This document shows positions 1 through 10,641 of a stretch of DNA of 64,000 nt, piece by piece. The notes under the pieces are model-generated. The model saw only the letters and a list, made by a program, of their open reading frames with translations, made no database searches and was not told the DNA's origin. The number at the start of each line of letters is the position of its first letter. Positions within the stretch are counted from its first letter, which is position 1. A program made the position numbers and the translations under genes. Origin of the DNA: an uncultured Collinsella sp. (lineage in GTDB: Bacteria; Actinomycetota; Coriobacteriia; Coriobacteriales; Coriobacteriaceae); assembly GCA_958452935.1 (NCBI GenBank), contig CAUDVX010000005.1, positions 1-64,000 on the forward strand, in the 5' to 3' direction.

Positions 1-13
1 TCCCTCGGAATGA

Positions 14-68
14 TCTCGATCTGTAACATCTAGACATCAAAAGCGGGTCTAGATGTTACAGATCGAGA
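14..68. repeat. 55-nt palindromic repeat, array A (single unit visible)
   Basis: One copy of the window's main palindromic family. The left arm TCTCGATCTGTAAC (14-27) and right arm GTTACAGATCGAGA (55-68) are exact reverse complements with 27 nt between them. In this copy pairing continues inward, giving a perfect 22-bp stem (14-35 with 47-68) and an 11-nt loop. It lies 28 nt beyond the stop codon of the metal transporter gene. The window edge may hide further units upstream. Confidence 0.85.
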
Positions 69-96
69 CGTTTGCCTGGGTGGGTGCCCCGTCCCA

Positions 97-1353
97 TTAC
101 ATCCCTGTCAACAACACGACATCGAGAATCGTCACGATGGCACCGATCCCTACGAGCAACGCGTTGAGCGGGCGCGAGTTGGCGTATTTGCCCATGACGC
201 GGGGCGAACTGGTGAGTCGTATGAGCACAAAGACCGTAATCGGCAGCTGAAGCGACAGCAGTGCCTGACTCCAGATGAGACCTTCAAAAGGATTCGGGAC
301 GACCAAGCACGCCGCCACTGCGCCGACGAAGCATACCGCCACCCCGATCGAGGAATGTCGGTCGTGGATGTCGTATTCCTCGTCGAACATGCCCGCAGTG
401 ATGGTTCCCGCCGCCATGCCCGCCGTCACGCTACTCGAGAGACCCGCGAACAGCAGCGCCACGGCAAAGATGGTCGAGCTCACCGGACCCAAGATGGGGG
501 AGAGCGTGGCCGCTGCGACGGCGAGGTCGTCTACGACCATGCCGTGCGCAAAGAAGGTCGTTGCGGCCAGGACGACCATGGCCGAGTTGATTGCCCAGCC
601 CACGCCCATCGAAAAGAGCGTGTCGAAGAGCTCGTAGCGCAGACGTTCCTCGATAACCTGTTCGCCTTGGCCTTCGAAGTGCATGGATTGGATGACCTCG
701 GAGTGCAGGAAGAGGTTGTGGGGCATAACGACCGCTCCCAGGACACTTACGATAATCGCGGCCGAGCCGGTGGGCATACTGGGCGTGATCCAGCTTGCGG
801 CGGCCTGCGGCCAGTCGACCTTGACTAGTGCAAGCTCGGCCAAAAACGAGAGTCCTACCACGCCTACGAAGGCGATGATCCATCGCTCGGCGCGCTTGTA
901 GGAGCTCGTCATGAGCATCGCCATCGATGCTGCCGCCACGATGATGCAGCCCGCACGCACGGGCAGCCCAAAGAGCATTTGAAGGGCAATCGCGCCACCC
1001 AGGACTTCGGCCATGGCGGTGGCGATGGTCGCGAGATAAGCACTGACGAGTACCGTGCGCCCAACGAAGCGGGGAAGGTAACGTGTCGTGGCTTCGGCAA
1101 GACAGGCGCCCGTGGCGATACCCAGGTGTGCCGCGTTGTGCTGCAGCACAATGAGCATAGTCGTGGACAGCGTGACGATCCACAGCAGCGCGTAGCCAAA
1201 CTGCGAGCCGGCGGCCATATTGGAGGCCCAGTTGCCCGGGTCGATAAAGCCGACGGTCACGAGCAGCCCGGGGCCGATGTGCCGCGCAATGTCTAGGCCT
1301 CCGTGACCACCGGTGCGCGGGGAGCCAAAGTGTTGTTTGAGATGGTTGAGCAT
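97..1353 (-). CDS. mntH: Nramp-family divalent metal ion transporter (MntH-like)
   Basis: Proton-coupled Mn2+/Fe2+ importer of the inner membrane, 418 residues, the usual length for bacterial MntH. The hallmark metal-binding motifs are visible: DPGN in the first membrane helix (about residue 38) and MPH in the sixth (about residue 210, VVMPHNLFLHSEV). About ten to eleven hydrophobic segments follow the Nramp pattern. I chose the ATG at 1353 because AGGAG lies 7 nt upstream; the open frame extends 12 codons further without a ribosome site. It is transcribed alone, divergently from gltB, with a possible metal-repressor site at 1402-1428. Whether Mn or Fe is the main substrate cannot be read from sequence. 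Confidence 0.9.
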   Translation of the reverse strand: MLNHLKQHFGSPRTGGHGGLDIARHIGPGLLVTVGFIDPGNWASNMAAGSQFGYALLWIVTLSTTMLIVLQHNAAHLGIATGACLAEATTRYLPRFVGRTVLVSAYLATIATAMAEVLGGAIALQMLFGLPVRAGCIIVAAASMAMLMTSSYKRAERWIIAFVGVVGLSFLAELALVKVDWPQAAASWITPSMPTGSAAIIVSVLGAVVMPHNLFLHSEVIQSMHFEGQGEQVIEERLRYELFDTLFSMGVGWAINSAMVVLAATTFFAHGMVVDDLAVAAATLSPILGPVSSTIFAVALLFAGLSSSVTAGMAAGTITAGMFDEEYDIHDRHSSIGVAVCFVGAVAACLVVPNPFEGLIWSQALLSLQLPITVFVLIRLTSSPRVMGKYANSRPLNALLVGIGAIVTILDVVLLTGM

Positions 1354-1388
1354 GGTGCGCTCCTGCGTGCTGTTTGTTTGACGTCGCA

Positions 1389-1428
1389 AAGGATACCCGT
1401 TTTAGGCCAAAAAGTTAACCAAGACTAA
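1389..1428 (-). promoter_or_regulatory. possible promoter/operator of the metal transporter gene
   Basis: Reading the minus strand, TTAACT and TATCCT are separated by 17 nt and could be -35 and -10 boxes. They overlap an imperfect inverted repeat (TTAG...CCTAA, 1402-1428) that loosely resembles DtxR/MntR-type sites. The match is weak; the assignment rests on position in front of mntH. Confidence 0.3.
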
Positions 1429-1476
1429 CAAAATTGTTGTACTTGAATAGGATAGTGAAAGGGGGCTGCCGAAATG

Positions 1477-1691
1477 TCTTGATCTGTAACAACTGGGGAT
1501 GGAAATTGGGCCTAGGTGTTACAGAACAAGACAGGAAGAAATGGTCCTATGGAATATCTCGATCTGTAACAGCTGACCGCCAAAACCGGTCCTTCGTGTT
1601 GCAGATCGAGACAAACCAAAACCGTCCTGCAGAAAATCTCAATCTGTAACATCTAGGCGTCGAAATTGGGTCTTCCTGTTACAGATTGAGA
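1477..1691. repeat. 55-nt palindromic repeat, array B (3 units)
   Basis: Units at 1477-1531, 1557-1611 and 1637-1691, each 55 nt, spaced exactly 80 nt start to start. Unit 3 has changed both arms in step (CTCAATC with GATTGAG). Unit 1 has one mismatch and unit 2 one G-T pair. The array fills the middle of the 523-nt divergent gap between mntH and gltB. The rest of this gap holds only promoter-like sequence, including the palindrome GTTTCGAAAC at 1787-1796. Confidence 0.9.
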
Positions 1692-1876
1692 TGTTTGAAG
1701 CGGTGAGCTTGAAGACCGAACTTGGGGCCCTTGTTGTGGCCCTTGAGGTCGGCGGTGTCCACTCGTAGGGCGTGCGTTACGCGATTGTTTCGAAACGGGT
1801 GGGAAACACAACGGGCCGGCGATGCTCCTACTATGCCTACTCAACTGACTGTCTAAATATCTAGGGGAGGATCGCG

Positions 1877-4800
1877 ATGCAGGCAGATTCCGCTCAGCAG
1901 CAGGGCCTTTATCGTCCCGAATTCGACCACGATGCATGTGGCATCGGCGCGCTTGCCGATATCAACGGTGAGCGTCATCACCAGATTCTGGACGATGCGC
2001 TATCCATTCTGGTCAACTTGGAGCACCGCGGTGGCACGGGACTCGAGAAGAACACCGGCGACGGCGCCGGCATCCTGTTCCAGGTTCCGCATCACTTTTT
2101 CCGTAAAGAGGCCCAAAAGTGCGGCCAGATTCTGCCGGCAGAGGGCGACTATGGCGTGGCCATGCTGTTCTTCCCGCAGGACGACAAGGGCGTAGAGGAT
2201 GCCCGTCGCGTGTTTGAGGAGGGCTGCGCCGAGGCCGGCGTACCGCTGCTCTTTTGGCGCGAGGTACCCGTCGACCCGCACGACCTGGGCGAGACGGCCC
2301 GCGCCTGCATGCCTACTATCCTGCAGGCCTTCCTGGGCCGTCCGGACGACACGCCCGCCGGCGATGCCTTTGAGCGCCGCCTGTACGTGTGTCGCCGCAC
2401 CATCGAAAAGAAGGCCGACGCCGAGTTTGCCCTGCGCGACAAGATCTTCTACGTGTGCTCCATGAGCTCGCGCACTATCGTGTACAAGGGCATGCTGGTC
2501 GCCACGCAGATGCGCCGCTTCTTCATCGACCTCAACGACGCCGCCGTCAAGACGGCCGTGGCGCTCGTTCACTCGCGCTACTCCACCAACACCACGCCCA
2601 GCTGGGTGCGCGCGCACCCCAACCGCTTTATCATCCACAACGGCGAGATCAACACCCTCAAGGGCAACGTCAACTGGATTCGTGCCCGCGAACCCAACCT
2701 GTACAGCCCCGTGCTGCAGCACGATCTTGAGCGCGTGATGCCCATCATCAATCGTGAGGGTTCCGACTCCGCGATTCTGGACAATGTACTTGAGTTCCTG
2801 GTCATGAACGGTCGCCCGCTTACGCGTGCCGCGTCCATGCTGCTGCCCGAGCCGTGGGACCACAACGATAGCCTGAGCGAGGAGCGCCGCGCCTACGACG
2901 CCTACCAGTCCATGCTCATGGAGCCGTGGGACGGTCCTGCCGCCATCGCCTTTACCGACGGCCGTACCCTGGGTGCCGCTCTCGACCGTAACGGCCTGCG
3001 CCCGGCTCGCTACTACGTGACGCGCGACGGCCGCTTTATGCTGGCAAGCGAGGTAGGCACCATCGAGGTGAGCCCCGAGAACATCCTGACGAGCGGCTGT
3101 CTGGGGCCGGGCCAGATGCTCGAGGTCGACTTTGCCCGCGGGCGCGTTATCTACAACGACGAGCTGCGCGCCCGTTACGCCAAGGAAAAGCCCTACCGTG
3201 ATTGGATTGCCGAGGAGACGCTGACCGTCGACGCGCTCGATAGGCCTGCCGCGGCAACGCCCGCCGAGGACGCCGAGGTGCCCGCCGCCGTGCGCATGGC
3301 CAAGCTCGGCTACCACTGGGATGATGTTGACGAGGTCGTGCGTCCCATGGCCCAGCAGGGCAAGGCGCCGCTCGCCTCGATGGGCATCGATGCGCCGCTG
3401 GCCTGCCTGTCCAAGAAGACGCGCTCCTTCTACGACTACTTCTATCAGCTGTTCGCCCAGGTCACGAATCCGCCGATCGATGCCCTGCGCGAGCACATGG
3501 TCACCTCGACCACGCTCTACCTGGGCAACCACGGCAACCTGCTCGAGGACTCCCGCACGGCCTGCCAGCTGGTGCGCTTGGAGCGTCCGTTGCTCAACGA
3601 GGAAGAGTTCGACCGCATTTGCGCCATCGACCGCGTGGGCTTTAAGACCCGCCGTTTCCGTGCCGTGTACCGCCGCGATGCCGGCGAGGGCGCGCTGCAG
3701 GCCGCGCTCAAGCAGCTTGCAGAGGACGTTGAGGCTGCGGTCCGCGACGGCGTGAACATCGTGGTGCTAAGCGACCGTGCCGCTGCGGGTGAGGTGCCCG
3801 TGCCGTCGCTGCTCGCCGTGGGCTGCGTGCACAACCACCTGATCCGCGCCGGCGTGCGTACCTTTGCCGACATCGTGGTGGAGTGCGGCGACGCCGTGTC
3901 CCCGCACGACTTTGCGGCACTGGTGGGCTACTCCGCGAGCGGCATCTATCCGTACAACGCGCATGCGTGCATCCGCGATCTGGCGGCACGCGGCGACCTG
4001 GACGTGACGGCCGAGCAGGGCATCGCCAACTACAACAAGGCTGCGACCGCCGGCATCGTCTCCATCATGTCCAAGATGGGCATCTCCACGGTGCAGAGCT
4101 ACCATTCGGCGCAGATCTTCGAGGCCGTGGGCTTTACGCCGGAGTTCGTCAACGCGTACTTCGCCGGCACGGTGAGCCGTGTGGACGGTATGGGTGTCGA
4201 GGACGTTGAGCGCGAGCAAAACGAGCGCTACGACGCCGCGCTCGCTATCCTTAAGAGCCCGGCTCCCGGTCAGCTGCCCACGCTGGGTCTGACCAAGTGG
4301 CGTCCGCTCGGCGGCGAGGATCACCTCATCGATCCGCAGACCGTCTGCCTGCTGCAGACCGCTTGCCGTGAGGACAGCTACGACACCTTTAAGGAGTACA
4401 GCGCCCGCCTGCATCGCACCGGCCGTGCCGTGCGCCTGCGCGACTTGCTCGACTTTGACGCCAACGGCCGCACGCCGGTTTCGCTCGACGAGGTGGAGCC
4501 CACGCTTAACATCGTCCGCCGCTTTAACACCGGCGCCATGTCATATGGCTCCATCAGCAAAGAGGCACACGAGTGCATGGCCATCGCCATGAACCGCCTG
4601 CACGGCCGTTCCAACTCCGGCGAGGGCGGTGAGGATCCGCGTCGCGAGACCCCGCTGGCTAACGGTGACTCCAAGAACTCCGCCATCAAGCAGGTGGCAA
4701 GCGCGCGCTTTGGCGTGACGAGCCGCTACCTGTGCAGCGCCTTCGAGATTCAGATCAAGATGGCCCAGGGCGCCAAGCCCGGCGAGGGTGGCCACCTGCC

Positions 4801-6574
4801 CGGTAAGAAGGTCTACCCCTGGATCGCCGAGGTCCGTCAGTCCACGCCCGGCATCGGCCTGATCTCGCCTCCGCCGCACCACGATATTTACTCCATTGAG
4901 GACCTGGCAGAGCTTATCTTTGACCTTAAGAACGCCAACCCCGGTGCGCGCGTGTCGGTCAAGCTGGTCAGCGAGGCGGGCGTCGGTACCATCGCCACCG
5001 GCGTGGCCAAGGGTGCCGCCGACAAGATCTTGATCAGCGGACACAATGGCGGCTCGGGTGCCGCGGCGCGCGATTCCATTTGGCACGCCGGCCTGCCGCT
5101 GGAGCTTGGCCTTGCCGAGGCCCAGCAGACGCTGCTGCAAAACGGCCTGCGCTCGCGCGTGGTGCTCGAGGCCGACGGTAAGCTCATGGACGGCACCGAC
5201 GTCGCCGTCGCCTGCTTGCTGGGCGCCGAGGAGTTTGGCTTTGCGACCATGCCGCTCATCTCCATGGGCTGCCTCATGCAGCGTGACTGCCAGCAGGATA
5301 CCTGCCCGGCCGGCATCGCCACGCAAAACTGCCGCCTGCGTCGCGGCTTCCGCGGTAAGCCCGAGCACGTTGAGCACTTTATGCTCTTTGTTGCCGAGCA
5401 GTTGCGCGAGGTCATGGCGAGCCTGGGCTTCCGCACCATCGACGAGATGGTCGGCCATCCCGAGTGCCTGCGCCAGATCGAGGTACCGGGCAACCGCAAA
5501 GCAAACCTGCTCGACCTGTCGCCCGTGCTGGCGAGCGCGACCTGCGAGTTCGGTGCCCATATCCCGGGCGCCGACGGTCGCCACTTCCTGCCGCAGATGG
5601 CCGCGGACAGCGAGCTCGACAAGACGCTCGACTCCACGTTGTTTGTGCCCTATACGGCCGATGCCCGTGCGCACCTGCGTCCGATTCGCTTCCGCGCCGA
5701 TATCGCCAACGTCAACCGCTGCGTGGGCACCATCTTGGGCAACGCGGTGACCAAGGAGCATCCCGAGGGCCTGCCCGCCGGCTCCATTACCATCGATTGC
5801 GATGGCTCGGCCGGTCAGAGCTTTGGCGCCTTCCTGCCGCGCGGCATTACGCTCAACGTGTGCGGCGACGCCAACGACTACTTTGGCAAGGGCCTTTCGG
5901 GCGGCGAGGTGTCAGTGCGCCCCAACCCGCATGCGACCTACAAGTTCGACGAGAACATCATCGTGGGCAACGTTGCGTTCTTTGGTGCCACGAGCGGCCG
6001 CGGCTTCATTAACGGTCTTGCCGGCCAGCGTTTTGCCGTGCGCAACTCCGGTGCCACCGTGGTGGTCGAGGGCTGCGGCAACCATGGCTGCGAGTACATG
6101 ACGGGCGGTCTGGCGCTCATCCTGGGCGAGGTCGGGCAGAACTTCGCCGCTGGCATGACAGGCGGCGTGGCCTATGTCTTTGACCAGTACGGCACGCTCG
6201 ATGCCCGTGTGAACCACGAGAGCGTTGAGCTCAAGGCCCCGACGGCCGACGAGCTGGCGCAGATTCGCGAGCTCATCCAGGAGCACGTGGACGCGACGCA
6301 GAGCCCGCGCGGTATCAAGCTGCTCTACAGCTTCGACTCGATGAGCAAGCACTTTGTGAAGGTCATTCCGACCGAGTACGAGCGCGTGCTGGCGATTGTC
6401 GCCGCGGCCGAGGCCGTGGGCAAGACGCATGCGCAGGCTGAGGAGCTGGCGTTTGACATTGTGACCGGTCGCGCGAGTGCCGCGGATGTTGCTCGCTTTG
6501 ATGTCGCTGGCGGTGCCGCGGACGCTGCGTCCGTGGCTGCCAGCTCTGTTGCTTCGACCAAGAAGGAGGCGTAA
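1877..6574 (+). CDS. gltB: glutamate synthase, large (alpha) subunit
   Basis: Makes glutamate from glutamine and 2-oxoglutarate; cytosolic, the ammonia-assimilating half of the GS-GOGAT cycle. At 1565 residues it is full length. The N-terminal class II glutamine amidotransferase has its likely catalytic Cys at residue 21 (DHDACGIGAL) after a propeptide-like leader. The FMN synthase domain carries the three Cys of the [3Fe-4S] cluster at 1132, 1138 and 1143 (CLMQRDCQQDTCPAG). The C-terminal GXGXG beta-helix domain follows. The ATG at 1877 has AGGGGAGG upstream. gltD follows 5 nt downstream, so the two are one operon. The last 30 residues are Ala/Ser-rich and add little. Confidence 0.97.
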   Translation: MQADSAQQQGLYRPEFDHDACGIGALADINGERHHQILDDALSILVNLEHRGGTGLEKNTGDGAGILFQVPHHFFRKEAQKCGQILPAEGDYGVAMLFFPQDDKGVEDARRVFEEGCAEAGVPLLFWREVPVDPHDLGETARACMPTILQAFLGRPDDTPAGDAFERRLYVCRRTIEKKADAEFALRDKIFYVCSMSSRTIVYKGMLVATQMRRFFIDLNDAAVKTAVALVHSRYSTNTTPSWVRAHPNRFIIHNGEINTLKGNVNWIRAREPNLYSPVLQHDLERVMPIINREGSDSAILDNVLEFLVMNGRPLTRAASMLLPEPWDHNDSLSEERRAYDAYQSMLMEPWDGPAAIAFTDGRTLGAALDRNGLRPARYYVTRDGRFMLASEVGTIEVSPENILTSGCLGPGQMLEVDFARGRVIYNDELRARYAKEKPYRDWIAEETLTVDALDRPAAATPAEDAEVPAAVRMAKLGYHWDDVDEVVRPMAQQGKAPLASMGIDAPLACLSKKTRSFYDYFYQLFAQVTNPPIDALREHMVTSTTLYLGNHGNLLEDSRTACQLVRLERPLLNEEEFDRICAIDRVGFKTRRFRAVYRRDAGEGALQAALKQLAEDVEAAVRDGVNIVVLSDRAAAGEVPVPSLLAVGCVHNHLIRAGVRTFADIVVECGDAVSPHDFAALVGYSASGIYPYNAHACIRDLAARGDLDVTAEQGIANYNKAATAGIVSIMSKMGISTVQSYHSAQIFEAVGFTPEFVNAYFAGTVSRVDGMGVEDVEREQNERYDAALAILKSPAPGQLPTLGLTKWRPLGGEDHLIDPQTVCLLQTACREDSYDTFKEYSARLHRTGRAVRLRDLLDFDANGRTPVSLDEVEPTLNIVRRFNTGAMSYGSISKEAHECMAIAMNRLHGRSNSGEGGEDPRRETPLANGDSKNSAIKQVASARFGVTSRYLCSAFEIQIKMAQGAKPGEGGHLPGKKVYPWIAEVRQSTPGIGLISPPPHHDIYSIEDLAELIFDLKNANPGARVSVKLVSEAGVGTIATGVAKGAADKILISGHNGGSGAAARDSIWHAGLPLELGLAEAQQTLLQNGLRSRVVLEADGKLMDGTDVAVACLLGAEEFGFATMPLISMGCLMQRDCQQDTCPAGIATQNCRLRRGFRGKPEHVEHFMLFVAEQLREVMASLGFRTIDEMVGHPECLRQIEVPGNRKANLLDLSPVLASATCEFGAHIPGADGRHFLPQMAADSELDKTLDSTLFVPYTADARAHLRPIRFRADIANVNRCVGTILGNAVTKEHPEGLPAGSITIDCDGSAGQSFGAFLPRGITLNVCGDANDYFGKGLSGGEVSVRPNPHATYKFDENIIVGNVAFFGATSGRGFINGLAGQRFAVRNSGATVVVEGCGNHGCEYMTGGLALILGEVGQNFAAGMTGGVAYVFDQYGTLDARVNHESVELKAPTADELAQIRELIQEHVDATQSPRGIKLLYSFDSMSKHFVKVIPTEYERVLAIVAAAEAVGKTHAQAEELAFDIVTGRASAADVARFDVAGGAADAASVAASSVASTKKEA

Positions 6575-6579
6575 GTGCC

Positions 6580-8061
<1,482 letters not shown>

Positions 8062-8096
8062 GGTAGTCATTCAAGAACGTCCCCAACGACTAGTCT

Positions 8097-8151
8097 AAGA
8101 ACGTCCCCAACGACTGAACTGCACCCCTAGTCATTGGGGACGTTCTTTTTT
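8097..8151 (+). terminator. rho-independent terminator after gltBD, built from a repeat family
   Basis: AAGAACGTCCCCAACGACT (8097-8115) pairs with its near reverse complement at 8129-8147, followed by a T run to 8151. A second forward copy of the left arm lies at 8072-8092, so two hairpins are possible. The arms belong to the 48-nt repeat family described at 8127-8174. Confidence 0.75.
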
Positions 8152-8174
8152 GTCTAGTCGTTGGGGACACTCTT
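8127..8174 (-). repeat. 48-nt GTCCCC repeat, copy 1 (inverted)
   Basis: On the minus strand this element runs AAGAGTGTCCCCAAC, a 13-nt middle, then AGAACGTCCCCAATGACTAG. The same 48-nt layout recurs on the plus strand at 60724-60771, and a more diverged form at 49249-49296. Here it also forms the 3' half of the gltBD terminator. Confidence 0.7.
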
Positions 8175-8440
8175 CACGGGGCGCCTGTTCGTTTGTCGAC
8201 GTATGGGTGTTCATTTGTCGACTTCTTGGGCTGTGGTCACCTGTTGTTTCTGTGGTGGCTGCGGGCATCTGGCTCAAAAGGGCGGGTTGGCTGTCTATGT
8301 CTACCTGCGGTTTCTTTGCGGTGCGCTCATTCGGTCAAGTGTCCCGTCAAGTGTTTGGTTAGCATCTGGTTTGCAGTCGAAGGCCTATTTTGCCCGCGCT
8401 GACAGTGGCTGCTCGCCCTCCTCGTAAGCTCAAATTGAGG
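8175..8440. other. intergenic stretch without a recognised feature
   Basis: Three overlapping open frames of 69-88 codons exist here, but none has a convincing ribosome site, codon use typical of the neighbours, or recognisable protein features. Composition is less GC-rich than nearby genes. The 3' end presumably holds the promoter of the gene at 8464. Confidence 0.5.
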
Positions 8441-8463
8441 TCCATCAGTTTGAGGAGGATGCC

Positions 8464-9174
8464 ATGACTGACCATGTTTTTGACCGAGCACAGCTGGCCG
8501 AAGCCGTCGGCAACGATATTGCCGACATGGCTCACTTCTGGATGCTGCGGAAGTTTCAATTCCTGGAGCCGGCGCGCGAGCAGTTCGAGATTATCGTCGA
8601 TCCGTGGCTCAGCTATTGCGAGGAACCTTCTCAAAACGAAATCATGGCCTACAACATGGCGTTTACCGATTGGCTGTTGTTTGAGCGTCCCTATTACCAC
8701 GGCAAGACGCTGTTGGAGCTGTATGTGGACGAGCCGCCAGCGTCAATTTCTCCTGTTTCGCTCGGGCGACTTAAGCAGGTGCGCGACACGCAGTATTTCT
8801 CGCGCTTTGGCATTTTGGACAAGGATCCCGCGACTGGCATGGTCGTGCTGAAGGACACGCGCACCGACCGTCGCTTTGACGTCTACGACCCACATATCGT
8901 GCAAAAGGAGCACTGGAACGACGGCGCGATTGCGGTGCGACTCGCGTGCGTCGACGATGTCTGGCTGACGGCGGGGCAACTCTACCTGTATGACATCGCG
9001 CGCCTGAGCGACACGGCGGTCGACGGGCCGGGCGCGGTGCATCCCGAGGACCTAGAGGACGGTTTCGATACCTCGTGCATCAGCTTCTTTTTGCGCCTGG
9101 TCCGCGACATCATGGGCGCCCAGGGGCGCTACGTAAAGTCGCTCAATATTTACGAGCAGGAATGGGAGTCGTGA
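8464..9174 (+). CDS. conserved-looking hypothetical protein, function unknown
   Basis: A 236-residue soluble protein that I do not recognise. It has no signal peptide, membrane segment, cysteine cluster or nucleotide-binding motif that I can see. It is rich in aromatic and acidic residues, for example FWMLRKFQFLEPAREQFE near the start, and looks like a compact globular alpha/beta protein. AGGAGG lies 7 nt before the ATG at 8464, and codon use matches neighbouring genes, so it is very likely expressed. It stands alone between the gltBD terminator and repeat array C. Confidence 0.8.
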   Translation: MTDHVFDRAQLAEAVGNDIADMAHFWMLRKFQFLEPAREQFEIIVDPWLSYCEEPSQNEIMAYNMAFTDWLLFERPYYHGKTLLELYVDEPPASISPVSLGRLKQVRDTQYFSRFGILDKDPATGMVVLKDTRTDRRFDVYDPHIVQKEHWNDGAIAVRLACVDDVWLTAGQLYLYDIARLSDTAVDGPGAVHPEDLEDGFDTSCISFFLRLVRDIMGAQGRYVKSLNIYEQEWES

Positions 9175-9205
9175 GTGGGCTGTCGCAGCGCCGCCTGTCT
9201 ATTTG

Positions 9206-9501
9206 TCTCGGTCTGTAACGTTTAGAGGCCGTTTGGGGCCGTAACTGTTACAGATCGAGATGAACAAGTGCAGACTCGGCTGAATGTCTCGATCTGTAAC
9301 AACAAGGGGCCGTTTGGCCTTCTAACTGTTACAGATCGAGACGGAAGGTTGGCGCCTGCCGAAAGATCTCGATCTGTAACGGGAAGGGGCCAAAAAACGG
9401 TCTAACTGTTACAGATTGAGACAAAGGTTGGGCGCACGACTGAAAATCTCGTTCTGTAACAACTAGAGGCTTAAAGACTGTCTTCCTGTTACAGATCGAG
9501 A
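9206..9501. repeat. 55-nt palindromic repeat, array C (4 units)
   Basis: Units at 9206-9260, 9287-9341, 9367-9421 and 9447-9501, with start spacings of 81, 80 and 80 nt. Units 2-4 and the spacers after them resemble units 1-3 of array D in order: the middle of C2 (9301-9327) and of D1 (10656-10682) differ at one position only. The array fills the gap between 9174 and the start at 9529, with its last arm 27 nt before the ATG. There is little other room for a promoter. Confidence 0.9.
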
Positions 9502-9528
9502 CGTTTGCCGACAGAGGCAACGGTGACA

Positions 9529-10599
9529 ATGGTCCATTTCTCCGATGTGGTGGTGATGGAAGTGTCTAATACCGTTCTTAAACACAAGTATGCAACACGT
9601 AACACCTTGGCGCGGAATAGGATGCTCGCCAGGCTCACGGAGGCGGCTGAACAAGGCGTGCTGCTTGTGACACACGACAATGCCGAGCTCATGTGGCTGC
9701 GGCGTCATGTGGGAACCGATGATATTGCGGAGCCCGAGCCGTATTTGTTCTGTTTTCAACATGATTGGGATGCGTTGACGCCGGCGGAGCGAGCACTGCG
9801 TACCATCAAAGGGCTTGCGGAGTTTCATTCCGATTGGGCGTTTTGGGGTTATGACGCGGCACTTTTGCGGGGTCTGGAGGTGCCGAATGATTTGCTCGGG
9901 CCACGATATCTTGTTAAGACAGGTTGCTCGGTGCCGCTGAGTGCAGGATGCCGGCTGTTGCGTCCGCGGGCGGCGTGTGCGCTTGAGCAAGTCGACGGCG
10001 TGCGGGTGACGCCGTTTTGGCGCACGGTAGAGGATTGCCTGCTGCGCGCGCCGTTTTCGTATGGCTTGGCGATTACCGATTCTGCGTTGCGAGCAAAGGG
10101 CGTATCGCGCGATGACTTTTGTGAGCGGCTTCGTATGGATTGTGAAGGCAGGCGCGGGTATCGCAGAGCGCAAGTGATCGCGTCGTATGCGGACGGGCTG
10201 TCCGAAAACGGCGGCGAGTCTCGTTTTCGGGCGTTCTTTATTGCATACGGTTTTCCGGTGCCAGAGTTGCAGGTGGAGTTTCGTGATCCGCTCGATTCGA
10301 GCCAAGTGTTTCGTGTTGATTATTTTTGGAGGCTCGAGGACGGAACGTGCGTGATTGGCGAGCTGGACGGAAAGGGGAAGTATGCCTTGCAGCACGACGA
10401 GGGTCGGGAGTCGGTCGACCCATTCGTGGCAGAACGTCAGCGGGAGTCCCATCTGACAATGCTCGGACACAAGGTGCTTCGGTTTACGTTTGATGAGCTC
10501 AAGAATCCGGGGAAGCTGGTTGAGAAGATGAGGCTGGCGGGTATTCCGCGACGGGCCGATCTGGCGGAGGAATGGAGGCGGCAGTGGTATGGGCGCTGA
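9529..10599 (+). CDS. AbiEi-like N-terminus fused to a DUF559/Vsr-like nuclease domain (putative)
   Basis: A 356-residue soluble protein. The N-terminal two thirds resemble actinobacterial proteins often labelled as type IV antitoxin AbiEi-like. The C-terminal part resembles small PD-(D/E)XK nuclease folds: VDYFW with Asp264, then GELDGKGK with Glu278, Asp280 and Lys282, then ESHLTMLGHKVLRFTFDEL. Three starts are possible in frame: TTG 9505, GTG 9523 and ATG 9529; I prefer the ATG, with GAGG 11 nt upstream. Base composition is less GC-rich than in the neighbours, which suggests transfer. The gene is tightly bracketed by repeat arrays C and D and has no toxin partner beside it. Function (defence, repair or mobile-element role) is inferred only. 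Confidence 0.65.
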   Translation: MVHFSDVVVMEVSNTVLKHKYATRNTLARNRMLARLTEAAEQGVLLVTHDNAELMWLRRHVGTDDIAEPEPYLFCFQHDWDALTPAERALRTIKGLAEFHSDWAFWGYDAALLRGLEVPNDLLGPRYLVKTGCSVPLSAGCRLLRPRAACALEQVDGVRVTPFWRTVEDCLLRAPFSYGLAITDSALRAKGVSRDDFCERLRMDCEGRRGYRRAQVIASYADGLSENGGESRFRAFFIAYGFPVPELQVEFRDPLDSSQVFRVDYFWRLEDGTCVIGELDGKGKYALQHDEGRESVDPFVAERQRESHLTMLGHKVLRFTFDELKNPGKLVEKMRLAGIPRRADLAEEWRRQWYGR

Positions 10600-10641
10600 G
10601 GGGTGCAACTGACGCGGATGTGGTTGTTCCTGCCGAGTTTG

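Noticed and set aside
1434..1649. Short frames running through repeat arrays (translations rich in SICN, LQIET and SVTV)
   Set aside because: The similar peptides come from the repeat DNA itself; none has a start site or continues beyond the arrays.
1776..1796. GlnR-type nitrogen box before gltB
   Set aside because: GTTAC and GAAAC are present, but their spacing does not fit the known GlnR arrangement.
8150..8427. Small genes of 69-88 codons after gltD
   Set aside because: No ribosome site, overlapping each other in several frames, and starting within the terminator repeat.
9206..9501. CRISPR array
   Set aside because: The repeated 14-mer alternates in orientation, intervals are 25-27 nt on both sides, middles are related between arrays, and no cas gene is present.
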